A stretch of DNA of 64,000 bases from Actinomycetospora sp. NBRC 106375 (GCF_030269665.1 NZ_BSTS01000014.1:117540-181539), one strand, 5' to 3'; shown: positions 49,738 to 58,718, numbered from the stretch's first letter. Notes: generated from the sequence alone by a model not told the origin. Numbers and translations are program-made.

Positions 49738-51483
49738 CTACTCCGCCCGGTGGACGCGGTTGCGGCCGGCGTTCTTCGCCGAGTACAGCGCCCGGTCGGC
49801 CTCGCTGAGCAGGGCCTCGCCGTCCCCGGCGTGCTCGGGCAGCCCCGCCACGCCGAACGACGCGGTGACCAGCTGCTTGTCCCCGCGCCGGAAGTCGGTC
49901 TCGACGCGGAGGCGCAGCCGCTCGGCGAGCTTCTCCGCGTCGTCGGGGCCGCCGCGCGGGAGCAGGATCGCGAACTCCTCGCCGCCGTAGCGATAGGCGG
50001 TCTCGCCGTCGCGCATCGCCGTGCGCAGGGTCGTGGCGACCTCCTGGAGCACCACGTCGCCCTGCTGATGGCCGTAGCGGTCGTTGAGCTCCTTGAAGTG
50101 GTCGAGGTCGACCATGATCACCGACATCGGCGACGCCTGGGCCCGCGCGGCGGCGACCGCCGACGCCAGGTCGGCGCCGAGCCGGCGGCGGTTGGCGAGC
50201 TGGGTCAGCGGGTCGAACTGCGAGAGCCGCTCGGCCGCGGCGTGCAGCCGGCTCGCCTCGATCGCGGACCCGGACAGGGTCGCCAGCATCTCGACGGTCG
50301 ACAGCCGCTGCCCGTCGACCTCGCCCTCCGGCGAGTCATGGCACTCCAGCACCCCGATGACCCGCGCCCCGACCACGAGCGGGACCGCGACCGCCGCGTC
50401 CTCCTCGACGCCGGGGTCGCCGCGCGAGATCTGCCCGTAGCGCGCCGAGCGCCCCACGACGCCGTGCCCCAGCGCGCAGCGGGCCTCCATGGGGGCCGCC
50501 GCGCCGCGGTCGGAGTCGTACACCAGCTCGAGGCCGGCCCCGTCGTCCTCGAGCAGCCACAGCAGCACCCGTCCGTCGGCGACCGCCACCGCGGCCTGCA
50601 CCGTCGAGTCCACGACGTGCCGGATGTCGAGGCTGCCCGCGATCTCACGGGTCATGATCAGGATGGTGCGCAGCCGGTCGGTCTGCGCCTGCAGCCGCTC
50701 GGCCTGCACCGAGGTCTCCTCGCGCTGGCGGGCCAGCGCCACCGTCATGTCCGCCAGCCCGTCGCGCAGCGCCACCAGCTCCGCCGACCCGTCGACGGGG
50801 TGCGGCGGCTCGAGGCGACCCTCGCCGATCCCGCGGACCGAGGCGAGCAGCCCGTCGACCGGCGCGACGACGTGGGCGAGCAGCCGCCGCCGGCCGCGCA
50901 GCGCGACCGCCAGCGCGGCGACCGCGATGAGCGCCGTGACGACGACCAGGGTGCGCTGCAGGGTCCGCACCGACCGGTCGGTCGTCGCGATCTCCTCCAG
51001 CACCGCCGCCCGGGTCACCGCGCTCGCGGCGCGGTAGTTCTGCAACATCACGTCGCCGCGGGCAAGGAAGGCCGGGACGCCCTCGGCCGGGACGCCGGAC
51101 AGCTCGCCGACCCAGCCGGTCTGCCACTGGCGCTGCGCGGCCACCAGGTCGAGGACGTGCGGGAACACCTCCGGCATGTCCAGGGTCGCCACCATCGTCG
51201 TCTCGGCCGTGGCGATCTGCGGGGCCATCTCGTTCGCGCGGTCGAGGAAGTAGGGATCGCGCGTGGCGAGGTAGGCGCGCAGCGAGGAGTCCGTGGAGAG
51301 CACCGCGTTCTGCGTGTCCTCGTAGGCGAGCAGGCCCGCACGCAGGTCGTCGCCCGCCGGGACGGTCACCAGCGCCGAGTAGGCGAGCCGGCCGATCGAG
51401 ATGGCGACGATGAGGAACGCGGCGACCCAGACGATCGTGCCGAGGCGCTGCACCTCGGTGACCAACCGCAACGGTCGCGCCAC
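49738..51483 (-). CDS. Membrane diguanylate cyclase: CHASE3-like, HAMP, GAF and GGDEF domains
   Basis: A 581-residue sensor. Two transmembrane helices (about 18-40 and 178-198) flank an exported helical domain like CHASE3. A HAMP-like linker, a GAF domain (about 270-400) and a C-terminal GGDEF domain follow. The active site is RYGGEEFAILLP (GGEEF about 499-503), consistent with synthesis of cyclic di-GMP from GTP. The product-inhibition I-site RxxD is changed to RDGE, so feedback may be weak. Start GTG 51483 is chosen because the GGGGAGG ribosome site lies at 51489-51495; a GTG at 51489 overlaps that site. Confidence 0.9.
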   Translation of the reverse strand: MARPLRLVTEVQRLGTIVWVAAFLIVAISIGRLAYSALVTVPAGDDLRAGLLAYEDTQNAVLSTDSSLRAYLATRDPYFLDRANEMAPQIATAETTMVATLDMPEVFPHVLDLVAAQRQWQTGWVGELSGVPAEGVPAFLARGDVMLQNYRAASAVTRAAVLEEIATTDRSVRTLQRTLVVVTALIAVAALAVALRGRRRLLAHVVAPVDGLLASVRGIGEGRLEPPHPVDGSAELVALRDGLADMTVALARQREETSVQAERLQAQTDRLRTILIMTREIAGSLDIRHVVDSTVQAAVAVADGRVLLWLLEDDGAGLELVYDSDRGAAAPMEARCALGHGVVGRSARYGQISRGDPGVEEDAAVAVPLVVGARVIGVLECHDSPEGEVDGQRLSTVEMLATLSGSAIEASRLHAAAERLSQFDPLTQLANRRRLGADLASAVAAARAQASPMSVIMVDLDHFKELNDRYGHQQGDVVLQEVATTLRTAMRDGETAYRYGGEEFAILLPRGGPDDAEKLAERLRLRVETDFRRGDKQLVTASFGVAGLPEHAGDGEALLSEADRALYSAKNAGRNRVHRAE

Positions 51484-51600
51484 GACCACCTCCCCGGGAA
51501 CCCGCCTCCCGGCGTCCCAGCACCCACGGGGGTCATCGGCCCGGTCGGATCAGGACGTTACCGACACCCGGTCGTCCGGTCGACGTCGCGCCGGTGAGCA

Positions 51601-52257
51601 TCACGCACCCGCGGCCGTCCGGACCAGCACGGTCGCGTGGGCGGCGACGGGCCCGCCGGGGACCACAGCGGCGCCGGTGAGCAGGTCGGTGCCGGCCACG
51701 TCGGCGGGGACCGTGACCGGCCGGTCGCCGAGCGCGGTCACCGACACGGCGACGCTCCCGTCGGCCAGGGGACGCCGCAGGACGAGGCGGCCGTCCCCGG
51801 TCTCGGGGTCGGGCCGCGCGGTCTCGTGACCGAGCGAGCCGGGGAACCCGGCGGCGTCGCAGGTCATGGTTCCCGCGCTCGTGTAGACGCCCAGGCGCAG
51901 GCCGCGGGCGTGCACGTAGTCCGCCAACGCCGCGACGCCGTGGGGGAAGCGCGCGGGGTCCGCGACCAGCCGCCCGCCGGTGTCCCGCTCCGGCGCGGCC
52001 CAGCAGTCGTCGAGGTCGACGTCGCGGTAGCCGGCGTCGCGCAGCCCGGTGCGCACGAGCGCGTCCGCCTGGGCGCGCACCCAGGCCTCGTCGAACGCCG
52101 CCGAGCACCCGACGGCGTTCCAGCTGTTCAGACCCATCGGCGGGGTGGTGGCGGCGACGGCGTGCACGGGTCCGGCCGGCGCCGAGGCCGCCGTGCCCAG
52201 CGCGAGCGCCGCGGCGCCGAGCAGCACGACCAGGCGGGCGAGGAGGCCGGGGAGCAT
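51601..52257 (-). CDS. Internally deleted GH27 alpha-galactosidase, probably inactive
   Basis: A 218-residue exported protein. After an Ala/Leu-rich signal peptide (residues 1-35), it begins like GH27 melibiase: TPPMGLNSWNAVGCSAAFDE, YRDVDLDDCWAAPERD, FPHGVAALADYVHARGLRLG, and YTSAGTMTCDAAGFPGSLGHE. It then jumps to the C-terminal beta-sandwich (LADGSVAVSVTALGDRPVTV). The centre of the catalytic barrel is missing, including the expected YLKYDNC nucleophile Asp and the acid/base Asp. Intact family members are about 400-550 residues. The reading frame is retained, so a product could be made but should not cleave galactosides. Annotated as CDS; it may be a pseudogene. Confidence 0.7.
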   Translation of the reverse strand: MLPGLLARLVVLLGAAALALGTAASAPAGPVHAVAATTPPMGLNSWNAVGCSAAFDEAWVRAQADALVRTGLRDAGYRDVDLDDCWAAPERDTGGRLVADPARFPHGVAALADYVHARGLRLGVYTSAGTMTCDAAGFPGSLGHETARPDPETGDGRLVLRRPLADGSVAVSVTALGDRPVTVPADVAGTDLLTGAAVVPGGPVAAHATVLVRTAAGA

Positions 52258-52299
52258 CCCGGCGATGGTTCCCGACGCCGATGAGCACAGCCTGTGCGC

Positions 52300-53217
52300 T
52301 CACGTCGCCGGGGCGAGCCCCCGGGTCACCGCGGCGTGCCCGAACGCCTCGAGGACGGCCCGCGCGGTCGGCCGCTCGCCGGTGTGGGGCAGGTGGACGG
52401 CGACGATCGTGCGGGACAGGGGGCGCGCGAGCGGGACGACGTCCACGCCGGCGGGCGGGCAGAAGATCCGGCCCAGGTCGCTGACGAGCGTGACGCCCAG
52501 GCCGGCCGCGACCATGGCCGCGGCGGTGGCGGAGCTGTCGGCGCGGTGCCGCACGCGCGGGTCGAAGCCGGCGCGCCGGCAGGCGGTGCGGACGGCCCGG
52601 CCCCAGTAGGTGTCCGGGCCGGAGAGGATCCAGTCCTCGTCGGCGAGCGCGCCGAGCTCGACGCCGGGCCGGTGGGCGGTCCCGGCCGGCGCGGCGAGGT
52701 GGATCTGGTCGCGGCCGAGGGGGACGACGGTGAGGTCGGTGCGCCAGGGCTCGGGGGCGTCCGGGTAGTCGAGCAGCAGGGCCAGGTCGAGGTGGCCGTG
52801 CCGCACGTCGGTGGCGACGTCCTCGGTGTCGGCCTCGACGCTGTCGACGGTGATCCCCGGGTGTCGGGCGGCGAGGTCGTCGACCACCGCGGGGACGAGC
52901 GCGGCCGCCGCGGCGGGGAACACCCCGACCGTGAGGCGTGCGGACAGGCTCTGCCGCGCGCCCTCCACCGCGGCGCACGCCTGCTGCTCGGCGGCGAGCA
53001 GCACCTCGGCGTGCTCGACGAGCACCCGCCCGACCTCGGTGAGGCGCACCCCGCGTCCGACCCGCTCGAGGACCGGGGCGCCGACCTCCGCCGCGAGGGC
53101 CTCGAGCTGCTGGGACACCGCCGAGGGTGAGAAGTGCAACGTGCCCGCCGCAGCGTTGACCCCGCCCCGGCGCGCGACCTCGCGGAGGGTCCGCAGGCGG
53201 CGCAGGGAGAGCTCCAT
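52300..53217 (-). CDS. LysR-family transcriptional regulator
   Basis: A 305-residue regulator. The winged helix-turn-helix spans residues 1-60 (LRRLRTLREVARRGGVNAAA, FSPSAVSQQLEALAAEVGAP). The rest is the periplasmic-binding-like effector domain (LTVGVFPAAAAALVPAVVDD ...). It is divergent from the sulfatase gene with a 105-bp gap, so it likely regulates the sulfatase and perhaps its activator FGE. The Met at 53217 gives the typical MELSLRRL start; another ATG three codons upstream (53226) is in frame. Confidence 0.9.
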   Translation of the reverse strand: MELSLRRLRTLREVARRGGVNAAAGTLHFSPSAVSQQLEALAAEVGAPVLERVGRGVRLTEVGRVLVEHAEVLLAAEQQACAAVEGARQSLSARLTVGVFPAAAAALVPAVVDDLAARHPGITVDSVEADTEDVATDVRHGHLDLALLLDYPDAPEPWRTDLTVVPLGRDQIHLAAPAGTAHRPGVELGALADEDWILSGPDTYWGRAVRTACRRAGFDPRVRHRADSSATAAAMVAAGLGVTLVSDLGRIFCPPAGVDVVPLARPLSRTIVAVHLPHTGERPTARAVLEAFGHAAVTRGLAPAT

Positions 53218-53322
53218 GAAGCTCATCCAAACACCGGTGTGCGGGAATGTGCGCTGGATCCGAACGCTTCCTCGGGAGAAGCTGATCGAGGACATCGAGA
53301 GAGAGGACGGTGGGAGCTGACG

Positions 53323-55674
53323 ATGGACGGGTTCACCGGTGGTCGTCACGTGCTGCCCGAGCCGGAGCGCCGCGCGGAGGCGGTCACCGCGCTGGGGATC
53401 GACGAGCAGACCGAGCCGTTCGCGCCGGTGCGGCCCACCGCGGCGCCCGACGGCGCGCCGAACGTGGTCGTCGTCGTCCTCGACGACCTCGGGTTCGGCA
53501 GCTCCAGCGCCTTCGGCGGGCCGTGCCCGATGCCGACCGCCGACCGGCTCGCCGCCGACGGCCTGCGCTACACGCGCTTCCACGTCACGGCGCTCTGCTC
53601 CCCCACCCGCCAGGCCCTCATGACCGGCCGCAACCACCATTCCGTCGGCATGGGCGGCACCACCGAGATGGCCACCTCGGCGCCCGGTTACACCGGCTTC
53701 CGCCCGCGCAGCGCGGCGACGATGGCGCGCACGCTGCAGGCCAACGGCTACAGCACCGCCGCGTTCGGCAAGTGGCACCAGACCCCGCCGTCGGAGATCA
53801 GCCCGATCGGGCCGTTCGACCGCTGGCCCACCGGCGAGGGCTTCGACCACTTCTACGGCTTCATGGCCTGCGAGATGAACCACTGGTACCCGCTGCTGTT
53901 CGAGGGCACCACGCCGGTCGAGCCGACCCGCCGGCCGGAGGAGGGCTACCACCTCTCCGAGGACCTCGTCGACCACGCCGTCGACTGGGTCCGCACCCAG
54001 CGCACGATGACGCCCGACCGCCCGTTCTTCACCTACCTCGCCTTCGGCGCCTCGCACGCGCCCCTGCACGTCGCCCCGGCGTGGCAGCAGCGCCACCGCG
54101 GCCGGTTCGACCACGGGTGGGACCGCCAGCGCGAGCTGACCCTGGAGCGGCAGAAGGAGCTGGGGGTGGTGCCCGCGTCGGCGGAGCTCGCGCCCTGGGC
54201 CGAGGGCGTGCCCCACTGGGACGAGCTCGACGACGACCAACGCGCGCTCGGGGCGCGGTTCATGGAGACCTTCGCCGGCTTCACCGAGCACGCCGACACC
54301 CAGCTCGGGCGGTTCGTGACGGAGCTCGAGGAGCTCGGCGAGCTCGACAACACGCTGTTCGTCTACCTCATCGGCGACAACGGCGCGTCCGGCGAGGGCG
54401 GCCTCGAGGGCACGCTCGTCGAGCACCGCCTCGGGCACGGCCTCGTCGACGACCCTGCCGAGATGATCGGGCACATCGACGAGATCGGCGGGCCCGACAG
54501 CTACCCGATCGCGCCGGTCGGGTGGGCGCTCGCGATGAACACGCCCTACCAGTGGACCAAGCAGGTGGCCTCCCACTTCGGAGGCACCCGGGACGGCCTC
54601 GTCGTCCACTGGCCGCGCGGCATCCCCGACCGCGGCGGCCTGCGCCACCAGTTCCACCACGTCATCGACGTCCTGCCGACCGTCCTCGAGTGCGCCGGGG
54701 TCCCGGAGCCGGTGTCGGTCGACGGGGTCACCCAGCAGCCGATCGAGGGCGTCAGCATGCGCTACACCTTCGACGCCCCCGACGCCGACGACCGGCGGCG
54801 CACCCAGTACTTCGAGATGTGCGGCAACCGCGGCGTCTACCACGAGGGCTGGACCGCGGTGACCCGTCACGGCGTCCCCTGGGAGATGGTCCCGACGGCC
54901 GGGCGGTCCTTCCGCGACGACGTCTGGGAGCTCTACGACACGACCACGGACTGGAGCCAGGCCCACGACCTCGCCGCGGCGCACCCCGAGCGGCTCGCGT
55001 CCCTCCAGGAGCTCTTCCTCGGCGAGGCCGCGAAGTACCAGGTGCTGCCGCTGGACGACCGGGTCACCGAGCGGGAGAACCCGAAGCTCGCGGGCCGGCT
55101 CGACCTCGTCGGCAACCGCCGCACGGTGACCTACCACGGGCGGACGCGGCGCCTGATCGAGGAGACGGTGCCCAACGTCAAGAACCGCTCGCACGCGGTG
55201 GTCGCCGACGTCGACACCGACGGCACGCTCACCGACGGCGTCATCGTCGCCCAGGGCGGGCGCTTCGGCGGCTGGGCGCTCTACTGCCTCGGCGGGCGCG
55301 CCTGCTACGTCTACAACTACTTCGGGCTGGCGGTGCACACGCTGCGCGCGGAGGACCCGATGCCGCCCGGGCGCCACGAGGTCCGGGTCGACTTCGCCTA
55401 CGACGGCGGCGGCGTGGGGCGCGGCGGGAGCGTCGTGCTGTCGGTCGACGACGCCAAGGTCGCGACCGGCGTCGTCGACGCCACGGTCCCGTACTACTTC
55501 TCGTTCGACGAGACCCTCGACGTCGGCGTCGACCTCGGGACCCCGGTGAGCACCGACTACCCCCGCACCGGCAACGCGTTCACCGGGACGGTCCACACGG
55601 TGCGCATCGAACTACGCGACGACGCCGCACCGGACGACGGGGGCGGCTACCGCCGGGTCATGGCCGCGCAGTGA
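53323..55674 (+). CDS. Arylsulfatase (alkaline-phosphatase superfamily)
   Basis: A 783-residue sulfatase. The formylglycine motif CSPTRQALMTGR gives the modified residue Cys92. VVVLDDLGFGSSSAFGGPCP (Asp pair binding calcium), GKWHQTP and GDNGASGEGG follow in the standard order. The large size, MVPTAGRSF-type C-terminal half and lack of a signal peptide place it in the cytosolic type I sulfatase group that hydrolyses sulfate esters. Cys92 must be converted to formylglycine by the FGE encoded convergently 4 bp away. GGGAG lies about 10 nt upstream of ATG 53323. Confidence 0.92.
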   Translation: MDGFTGGRHVLPEPERRAEAVTALGIDEQTEPFAPVRPTAAPDGAPNVVVVVLDDLGFGSSSAFGGPCPMPTADRLAADGLRYTRFHVTALCSPTRQALMTGRNHHSVGMGGTTEMATSAPGYTGFRPRSAATMARTLQANGYSTAAFGKWHQTPPSEISPIGPFDRWPTGEGFDHFYGFMACEMNHWYPLLFEGTTPVEPTRRPEEGYHLSEDLVDHAVDWVRTQRTMTPDRPFFTYLAFGASHAPLHVAPAWQQRHRGRFDHGWDRQRELTLERQKELGVVPASAELAPWAEGVPHWDELDDDQRALGARFMETFAGFTEHADTQLGRFVTELEELGELDNTLFVYLIGDNGASGEGGLEGTLVEHRLGHGLVDDPAEMIGHIDEIGGPDSYPIAPVGWALAMNTPYQWTKQVASHFGGTRDGLVVHWPRGIPDRGGLRHQFHHVIDVLPTVLECAGVPEPVSVDGVTQQPIEGVSMRYTFDAPDADDRRRTQYFEMCGNRGVYHEGWTAVTRHGVPWEMVPTAGRSFRDDVWELYDTTTDWSQAHDLAAAHPERLASLQELFLGEAAKYQVLPLDDRVTERENPKLAGRLDLVGNRRTVTYHGRTRRLIEETVPNVKNRSHAVVADVDTDGTLTDGVIVAQGGRFGGWALYCLGGRACYVYNYFGLAVHTLRAEDPMPPGRHEVRVDFAYDGGGVGRGGSVVLSVDDAKVATGVVDATVPYYFSFDETLDVGVDLGTPVSTDYPRTGNAFTGTVHTVRIELRDDAAPDDGGGYRRVMAAQ

Positions 55675-55678
55675 GGCG

Positions 55679-56551
55679 TCAGCCCGCGCATCGGAAGCCG
55701 AGGTTGCCCGAGCTGGACTCGGGGGTGTTCGACGACCGCGCCGCGACCCGGTAGCGGTAGCAGTACGAGTCGTGGCAGAGGTACGAGCCGCCACGCATGA
55801 CCCGGCTCTCCCCCGCCTCCGGGCCGGTCGGGTCGACGGGCGCGGCGTGCGCGTACGCGTCGGGGGCGAACCAGTCGGCGCACCACTCCCAGACGTTGCC
55901 GACCATCTGCCACAGGCCGTGGCCGTTCGGGCGGAACGTCTTCACCGGCGCGGTGGTGAGGAAGCCGTCCTCGGCGGTGTTGTGGGTCGGGAACCGGCCC
56001 TGCCAGATGTTGAGCCGCCACCGCTTCCCGGGGCGCAGCTCGTCGCCCCAGGGGAAGCGCGCGCCGTCGAGGCCGCCGCGGGCGGCGTACTCCCACTCGG
56101 CCTCGGTCGGCAGCCGCTTGCCCGCCCAGGCGGCGTAGGCCTGCGCGTCGTCCCACGACACGTGCACCACCGGGTGGTTGGCGCGGTCGCCGACCGACGA
56201 GCCGGGGCCCTCGGGCCGCCGCCAGCAGGCGTCGCGCACCGCGAGCCACCAGCCGGCGTCCTCGACGCTGGAGAGCACGTCGGAGCGGTCGCCGGAGAAG
56301 GCGAGGTGGAACACGGCCGAGGAGCCCCACCGCTCGGCGTCGGTGACGTAGCCCGTGTCCTTGGCGAACGTCGCGAACGCGGCGTTGGTGACCGCCGTGG
56401 CGTCCAGCCCGAACGGCGAGAGCGTCACGTCGTGGACGAGGTGCTCGCCGTCCGCGGCGTAGCCCTCGCCGAAGTGGTCGCCCATCGCGAAGCGGCCACC
56501 GGGCAGGGCGACCTGTCCGCGGGGGCGCTGCGCCGTACCCCGTCCCTGCAC
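55679..56551 (-). CDS. Formylglycine-generating enzyme (sulfatase activator)
   Basis: A 290-residue FGE-sulfatase domain protein that oxidises the sulfatase Cys to formylglycine. The copper-binding redox pair Cys259 and Cys264 is in YLCHDSYCYRYRVA. RLPTEAEWEYAARGG, FPWGDEL, NVWEWCADWF and GGSYLC are the fold's core. The closely packed convergent sulfatase (53323-55674) is its natural substrate. The GTG at 56551 is 6 nt from a TAGGGT box, giving a leaderless start. No signal peptide, so it works in the cytosol on the nascent sulfatase. Confidence 0.92.
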   Translation of the reverse strand: MQGRGTAQRPRGQVALPGGRFAMGDHFGEGYAADGEHLVHDVTLSPFGLDATAVTNAAFATFAKDTGYVTDAERWGSSAVFHLAFSGDRSDVLSSVEDAGWWLAVRDACWRRPEGPGSSVGDRANHPVVHVSWDDAQAYAAWAGKRLPTEAEWEYAARGGLDGARFPWGDELRPGKRWRLNIWQGRFPTHNTAEDGFLTTAPVKTFRPNGHGLWQMVGNVWEWCADWFAPDAYAHAAPVDPTGPEAGESRVMRGGSYLCHDSYCYRYRVAARSSNTPESSSGNLGFRCAG

Positions 56552-56557
56552 CCCACG

Positions 56558-56563
56558 ACCCTA
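56558..56563 (-). promoter_or_regulatory. -10 box (TAGGGT) of the FGE gene
   Basis: TAGGGT on the minus strand lies 6 nt before GTG 56551. Confidence 0.5.
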
Positions 56564-56657
56564 CGGGCCGCCACCGTTTGCACGCCGAACGCCGATCTTG
56601 ACGGTCGGCGGCCCGCGTCACGACGATGAGCGCCGCCGTCGTCGAAGGAGCGCAGCC

Positions 56658-56981
56658 GTGATCGTGATCAACATCGTCATGCAGATCCGTCCCGACAAGA
56701 TGGACGACTGGCTGGCGCTGGCCGACTCCTACGCGAAGGACGTGAACGCCGAGGAAGGCTGCCTGCTGTTCAAGTTCTCCCGCAGCCTCACCGACGAGAA
56801 CGAGTTCGTCTGCATCGAGAACTTCCGCGACGCCGAGGCCGGCGCGACCCACGTCGCGCAGCCGCACGTGAAGGAGTTCTTCGAGAAGGCGCCCTACGTC
56901 GTGTCGGAGACGCCCCAGATCCTCTACATCGACACGCCGCACGACGGCTTCGGGCCGATGGGCGAGATCCAGCCGCGCTGA
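56658..56981 (+). CDS. Antibiotic biosynthesis monooxygenase (ABM) / YgiN-like quinol monooxygenase
   Basis: A 107-residue dimeric alpha+beta-barrel protein. IVINIVMQIRPDKMDDWLAL, AEEGCLLFKFSRSL, FVCIENFRDAEAGATHVAQP and VKEFFEK match the ABM fold. Relatives such as YgiN oxidise quinols without cofactor, or act as heme-independent oxygenases. GTG 56658 follows GAAGGAG about 7 nt upstream. It lies upstream of an unknown gene on the same strand with about 90 bp between; a TAGGCT box in that gap suggests a separate promoter. Confidence 0.85.
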   Translation: MIVINIVMQIRPDKMDDWLALADSYAKDVNAEEGCLLFKFSRSLTDENEFVCIENFRDAEAGATHVAQPHVKEFFEKAPYVVSETPQILYIDTPHDGFGPMGEIQPR

Positions 56982-57071
56982 GCCCGGCCGGGGAGCGCAG
57001 CGCCGCTTCGCCCTGCCGTCACCGCCCGGCCGCCGTAGGCTCCCGGCGAGGGACGCCCCCTGCGTCCGGGG

Positions 57072-57800
57072 GTGATCGCCGTGTCCGCGTCCAGCGAACC
57101 GATCGCGTCCGACCGTCTCTTCGACCCGGTGTTCACCGACCCGCCGGACGACGCGGTCGACGTGCTGGTGCCCGCGCCGCTGTCGCTCGCGGTGTGGATG
57201 GACTCCCTGCAGCACACGGGTCACGCGGGCGTCCTGTCGGCGCTGCGCGAGTTCTACGCGCGCGAGGCGGCGACCTGCGCGCGCCGGGTGCAGCACTACG
57301 GGGGCTCGGTGCTCACCGCGGACGGCTCCGAGCCCGCGCACCTGGCGATCACGCACGTCGTCGACGAGCGGGTGCCCGGGGTGGCGGGCCTGCGCCCGCA
57401 CGTCCACGTCTACGTCGGGGCCACCGGACGGGCGGCGTCCGGCGCCGGGCGCGCCCCGGTCGACCTCGACCTGCTCACGGCACGGGCCCACGAGCTGTAC
57501 GTCGAGCACCGCGACCGGCTCGCGACGGCGACGGCGGACGGCTGGGGCCTGGTCTGGGGCCACGTCACCCCGTGGTCGCCGCGGGAGATCGTCGAGCCGG
57601 CGTGGCCCGGCCTGAAGGCGGACGACCTGCTCCAGGGCGGCGAGCCGTTCTGCCCGGGGCCGTGGTCGCGGCGCCAGGTCGTGGCCGGGGAGCAGCACCT
57701 GCGGGAGGCGGGCGCGGCGCTGCTCTCGTCCGGGTCAGCCGGCGGCGGCGTCGAGGCGCCGGGCGAGCGCGCGGACGTGGTCGCGCAGCGCCGGCGGTGA
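57072..57800 (+). CDS. Hypothetical protein with HVH segment (relaxase-like fold not confirmed)
   Basis: A 242-residue cytosolic protein I cannot name. LSLAVWMDSLQHTGHAGVLS, GLRPHVHVYVGATGR (a His-x-His segment) and ARAHELYVEHRDRLATATAD are its most characteristic parts. The latter resemble the central strand and following helix of TrwC/HUH relaxases, but the motif is incomplete and no helicase domain follows, so this is a hypothesis only. GTG 57072 is used; its translational signal is weak. The last 66 bp overlap the 3' end of the convergent WYL regulator, so the Arg-rich C-terminal tail may not be functional. Confidence 0.65.
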   Translation: MIAVSASSEPIASDRLFDPVFTDPPDDAVDVLVPAPLSLAVWMDSLQHTGHAGVLSALREFYAREAATCARRVQHYGGSVLTADGSEPAHLAITHVVDERVPGVAGLRPHVHVYVGATGRAASGAGRAPVDLDLLTARAHELYVEHRDRLATATADGWGLVWGHVTPWSPREIVEPAWPGLKADDLLQGGEPFCPGPWSRRQVVAGEQHLREAGAALLSSGSAGGGVEAPGERADVVAQRRR

Positions 57801-58667
57801 CTCGACCTCGAACGGCGCGTCGAGGGACGCGAGCACGGACGGCACCCAGTCGAGGCGCTCGGCGCGCAGCCGGACGCGGACCGCGCCGTCCAGCTCCTCC
57901 ACCACCGCGAGACCGGTCGGGAGCCGGCGCGCGACCGTCGCGGCGTCGGTCCGCAGGCGCACCGACACCTCGTGCTCCCAGGGCACCTCGGCGAGCCCGG
58001 TGAGCACCCGCCGGGCGGGGTCGAAGCCCGCGGGGACCTCGAACCGGCCCGTTCCGGGCGTGGCGCGCTCGATGCGGTCGAGCCGGAACGTGCGGACCTC
58101 GCCGTGGGCGGGGTCGGCGGCCGTGAGGTACCAGCGCCCGGAGTGGGCCACGACGCCGTAGGGGTGCACGGTGCGTTCGCCGCGCCCGGCGTAGGCGATG
58201 ACGAGGGGTCGCTGCTCCCGCGCCGCGTGGGCGACCGCGAGGAGCACGGCCGTCCCGGGGCTCGTGGCCTCCCGCGCCGGCTCGGTGAGGGCCAGGGTCC
58301 CGAGCAGCGCGTCGAGCCGCTCCCCCAGCGCCCGGGGCACGACGCGGCGCACCTTGGCCGTGGCGCTCTCGGCGGCCTCGGTGACCATCCCCGTCCGGCG
58401 GCCCGCGGCCAGACCGACCGCGATCGCGACGGCCTCGGCGTCGGTGAGCATCAGCGGCGGCATCCGGAAGCCGGTCGCGAGCCGGTAGCCGCCGTAGCGC
58501 CCGCGCACGCCCTCGACGGGCACCTCGAGGTCCTGGAGGTGCTCGACGTAGCGCCGCACCGTGCGCTCGTCGACGGCCAGGCGCTCCGCGAGCGCGCCGA
58601 CCGGGTGCACGCCGCCGGCCTGCAGGATCTCCAGGAGCGCGAGCACGCGGGCGGTGGGGCGGGTCAC
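57735..58667 (-). CDS. YafY/WYL-family transcriptional regulator
   Basis: A 310-residue regulator. The N-terminal winged HTH (VLALLEILQAGGVHPVGALA, ERLAVDERTVRRYVEHLQDL) and the WYL domain (RPLVIAYAGRGERTVHPYGV, HSGRWYLTAADPAHGEVRTF) are clear. The WCX C-terminal domain finishes at RALARRLDAAAG. Such regulators bind small ligands or nucleic acid. It is divergent from an SDR gene with only 64 bp between, holding a perfect 11-bp-arm inverted repeat that is most likely its operator. Start GTG 58667 (VTRPTARVL). The 3' end overlaps the convergent unknown gene by 66 bp. Confidence 0.9.
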   Translation of the reverse strand: MTRPTARVLALLEILQAGGVHPVGALAERLAVDERTVRRYVEHLQDLEVPVEGVRGRYGGYRLATGFRMPPLMLTDAEAVAIAVGLAAGRRTGMVTEAAESATAKVRRVVPRALGERLDALLGTLALTEPAREATSPGTAVLLAVAHAAREQRPLVIAYAGRGERTVHPYGVVAHSGRWYLTAADPAHGEVRTFRLDRIERATPGTGRFEVPAGFDPARRVLTGLAEVPWEHEVSVRLRTDAATVARRLPTGLAVVEELDGAVRVRLRAERLDWVPSVLASLDAPFEVESPPALRDHVRALARRLDAAAG

Positions 58668-58686
58668 AACGCTCGATCCTGCCGGA

Positions 58687-58713
58687 GATACCGGGCGGAT
58701 GTCGCCCGGTATC
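58687..58713. promoter_or_regulatory. Operator: perfect inverted repeat GATACCGGGCG-N5-CGCCCGGTATC
   Basis: Perfect 11-bp arms in the 64-bp gap between the WYL regulator and the SDR gene. It lies just upstream of the SDR's TAGCGT box, so binding would block the SDR and autoregulate the regulator. Confidence 0.75.
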
Positions 58714-58718
58714 GCTCC

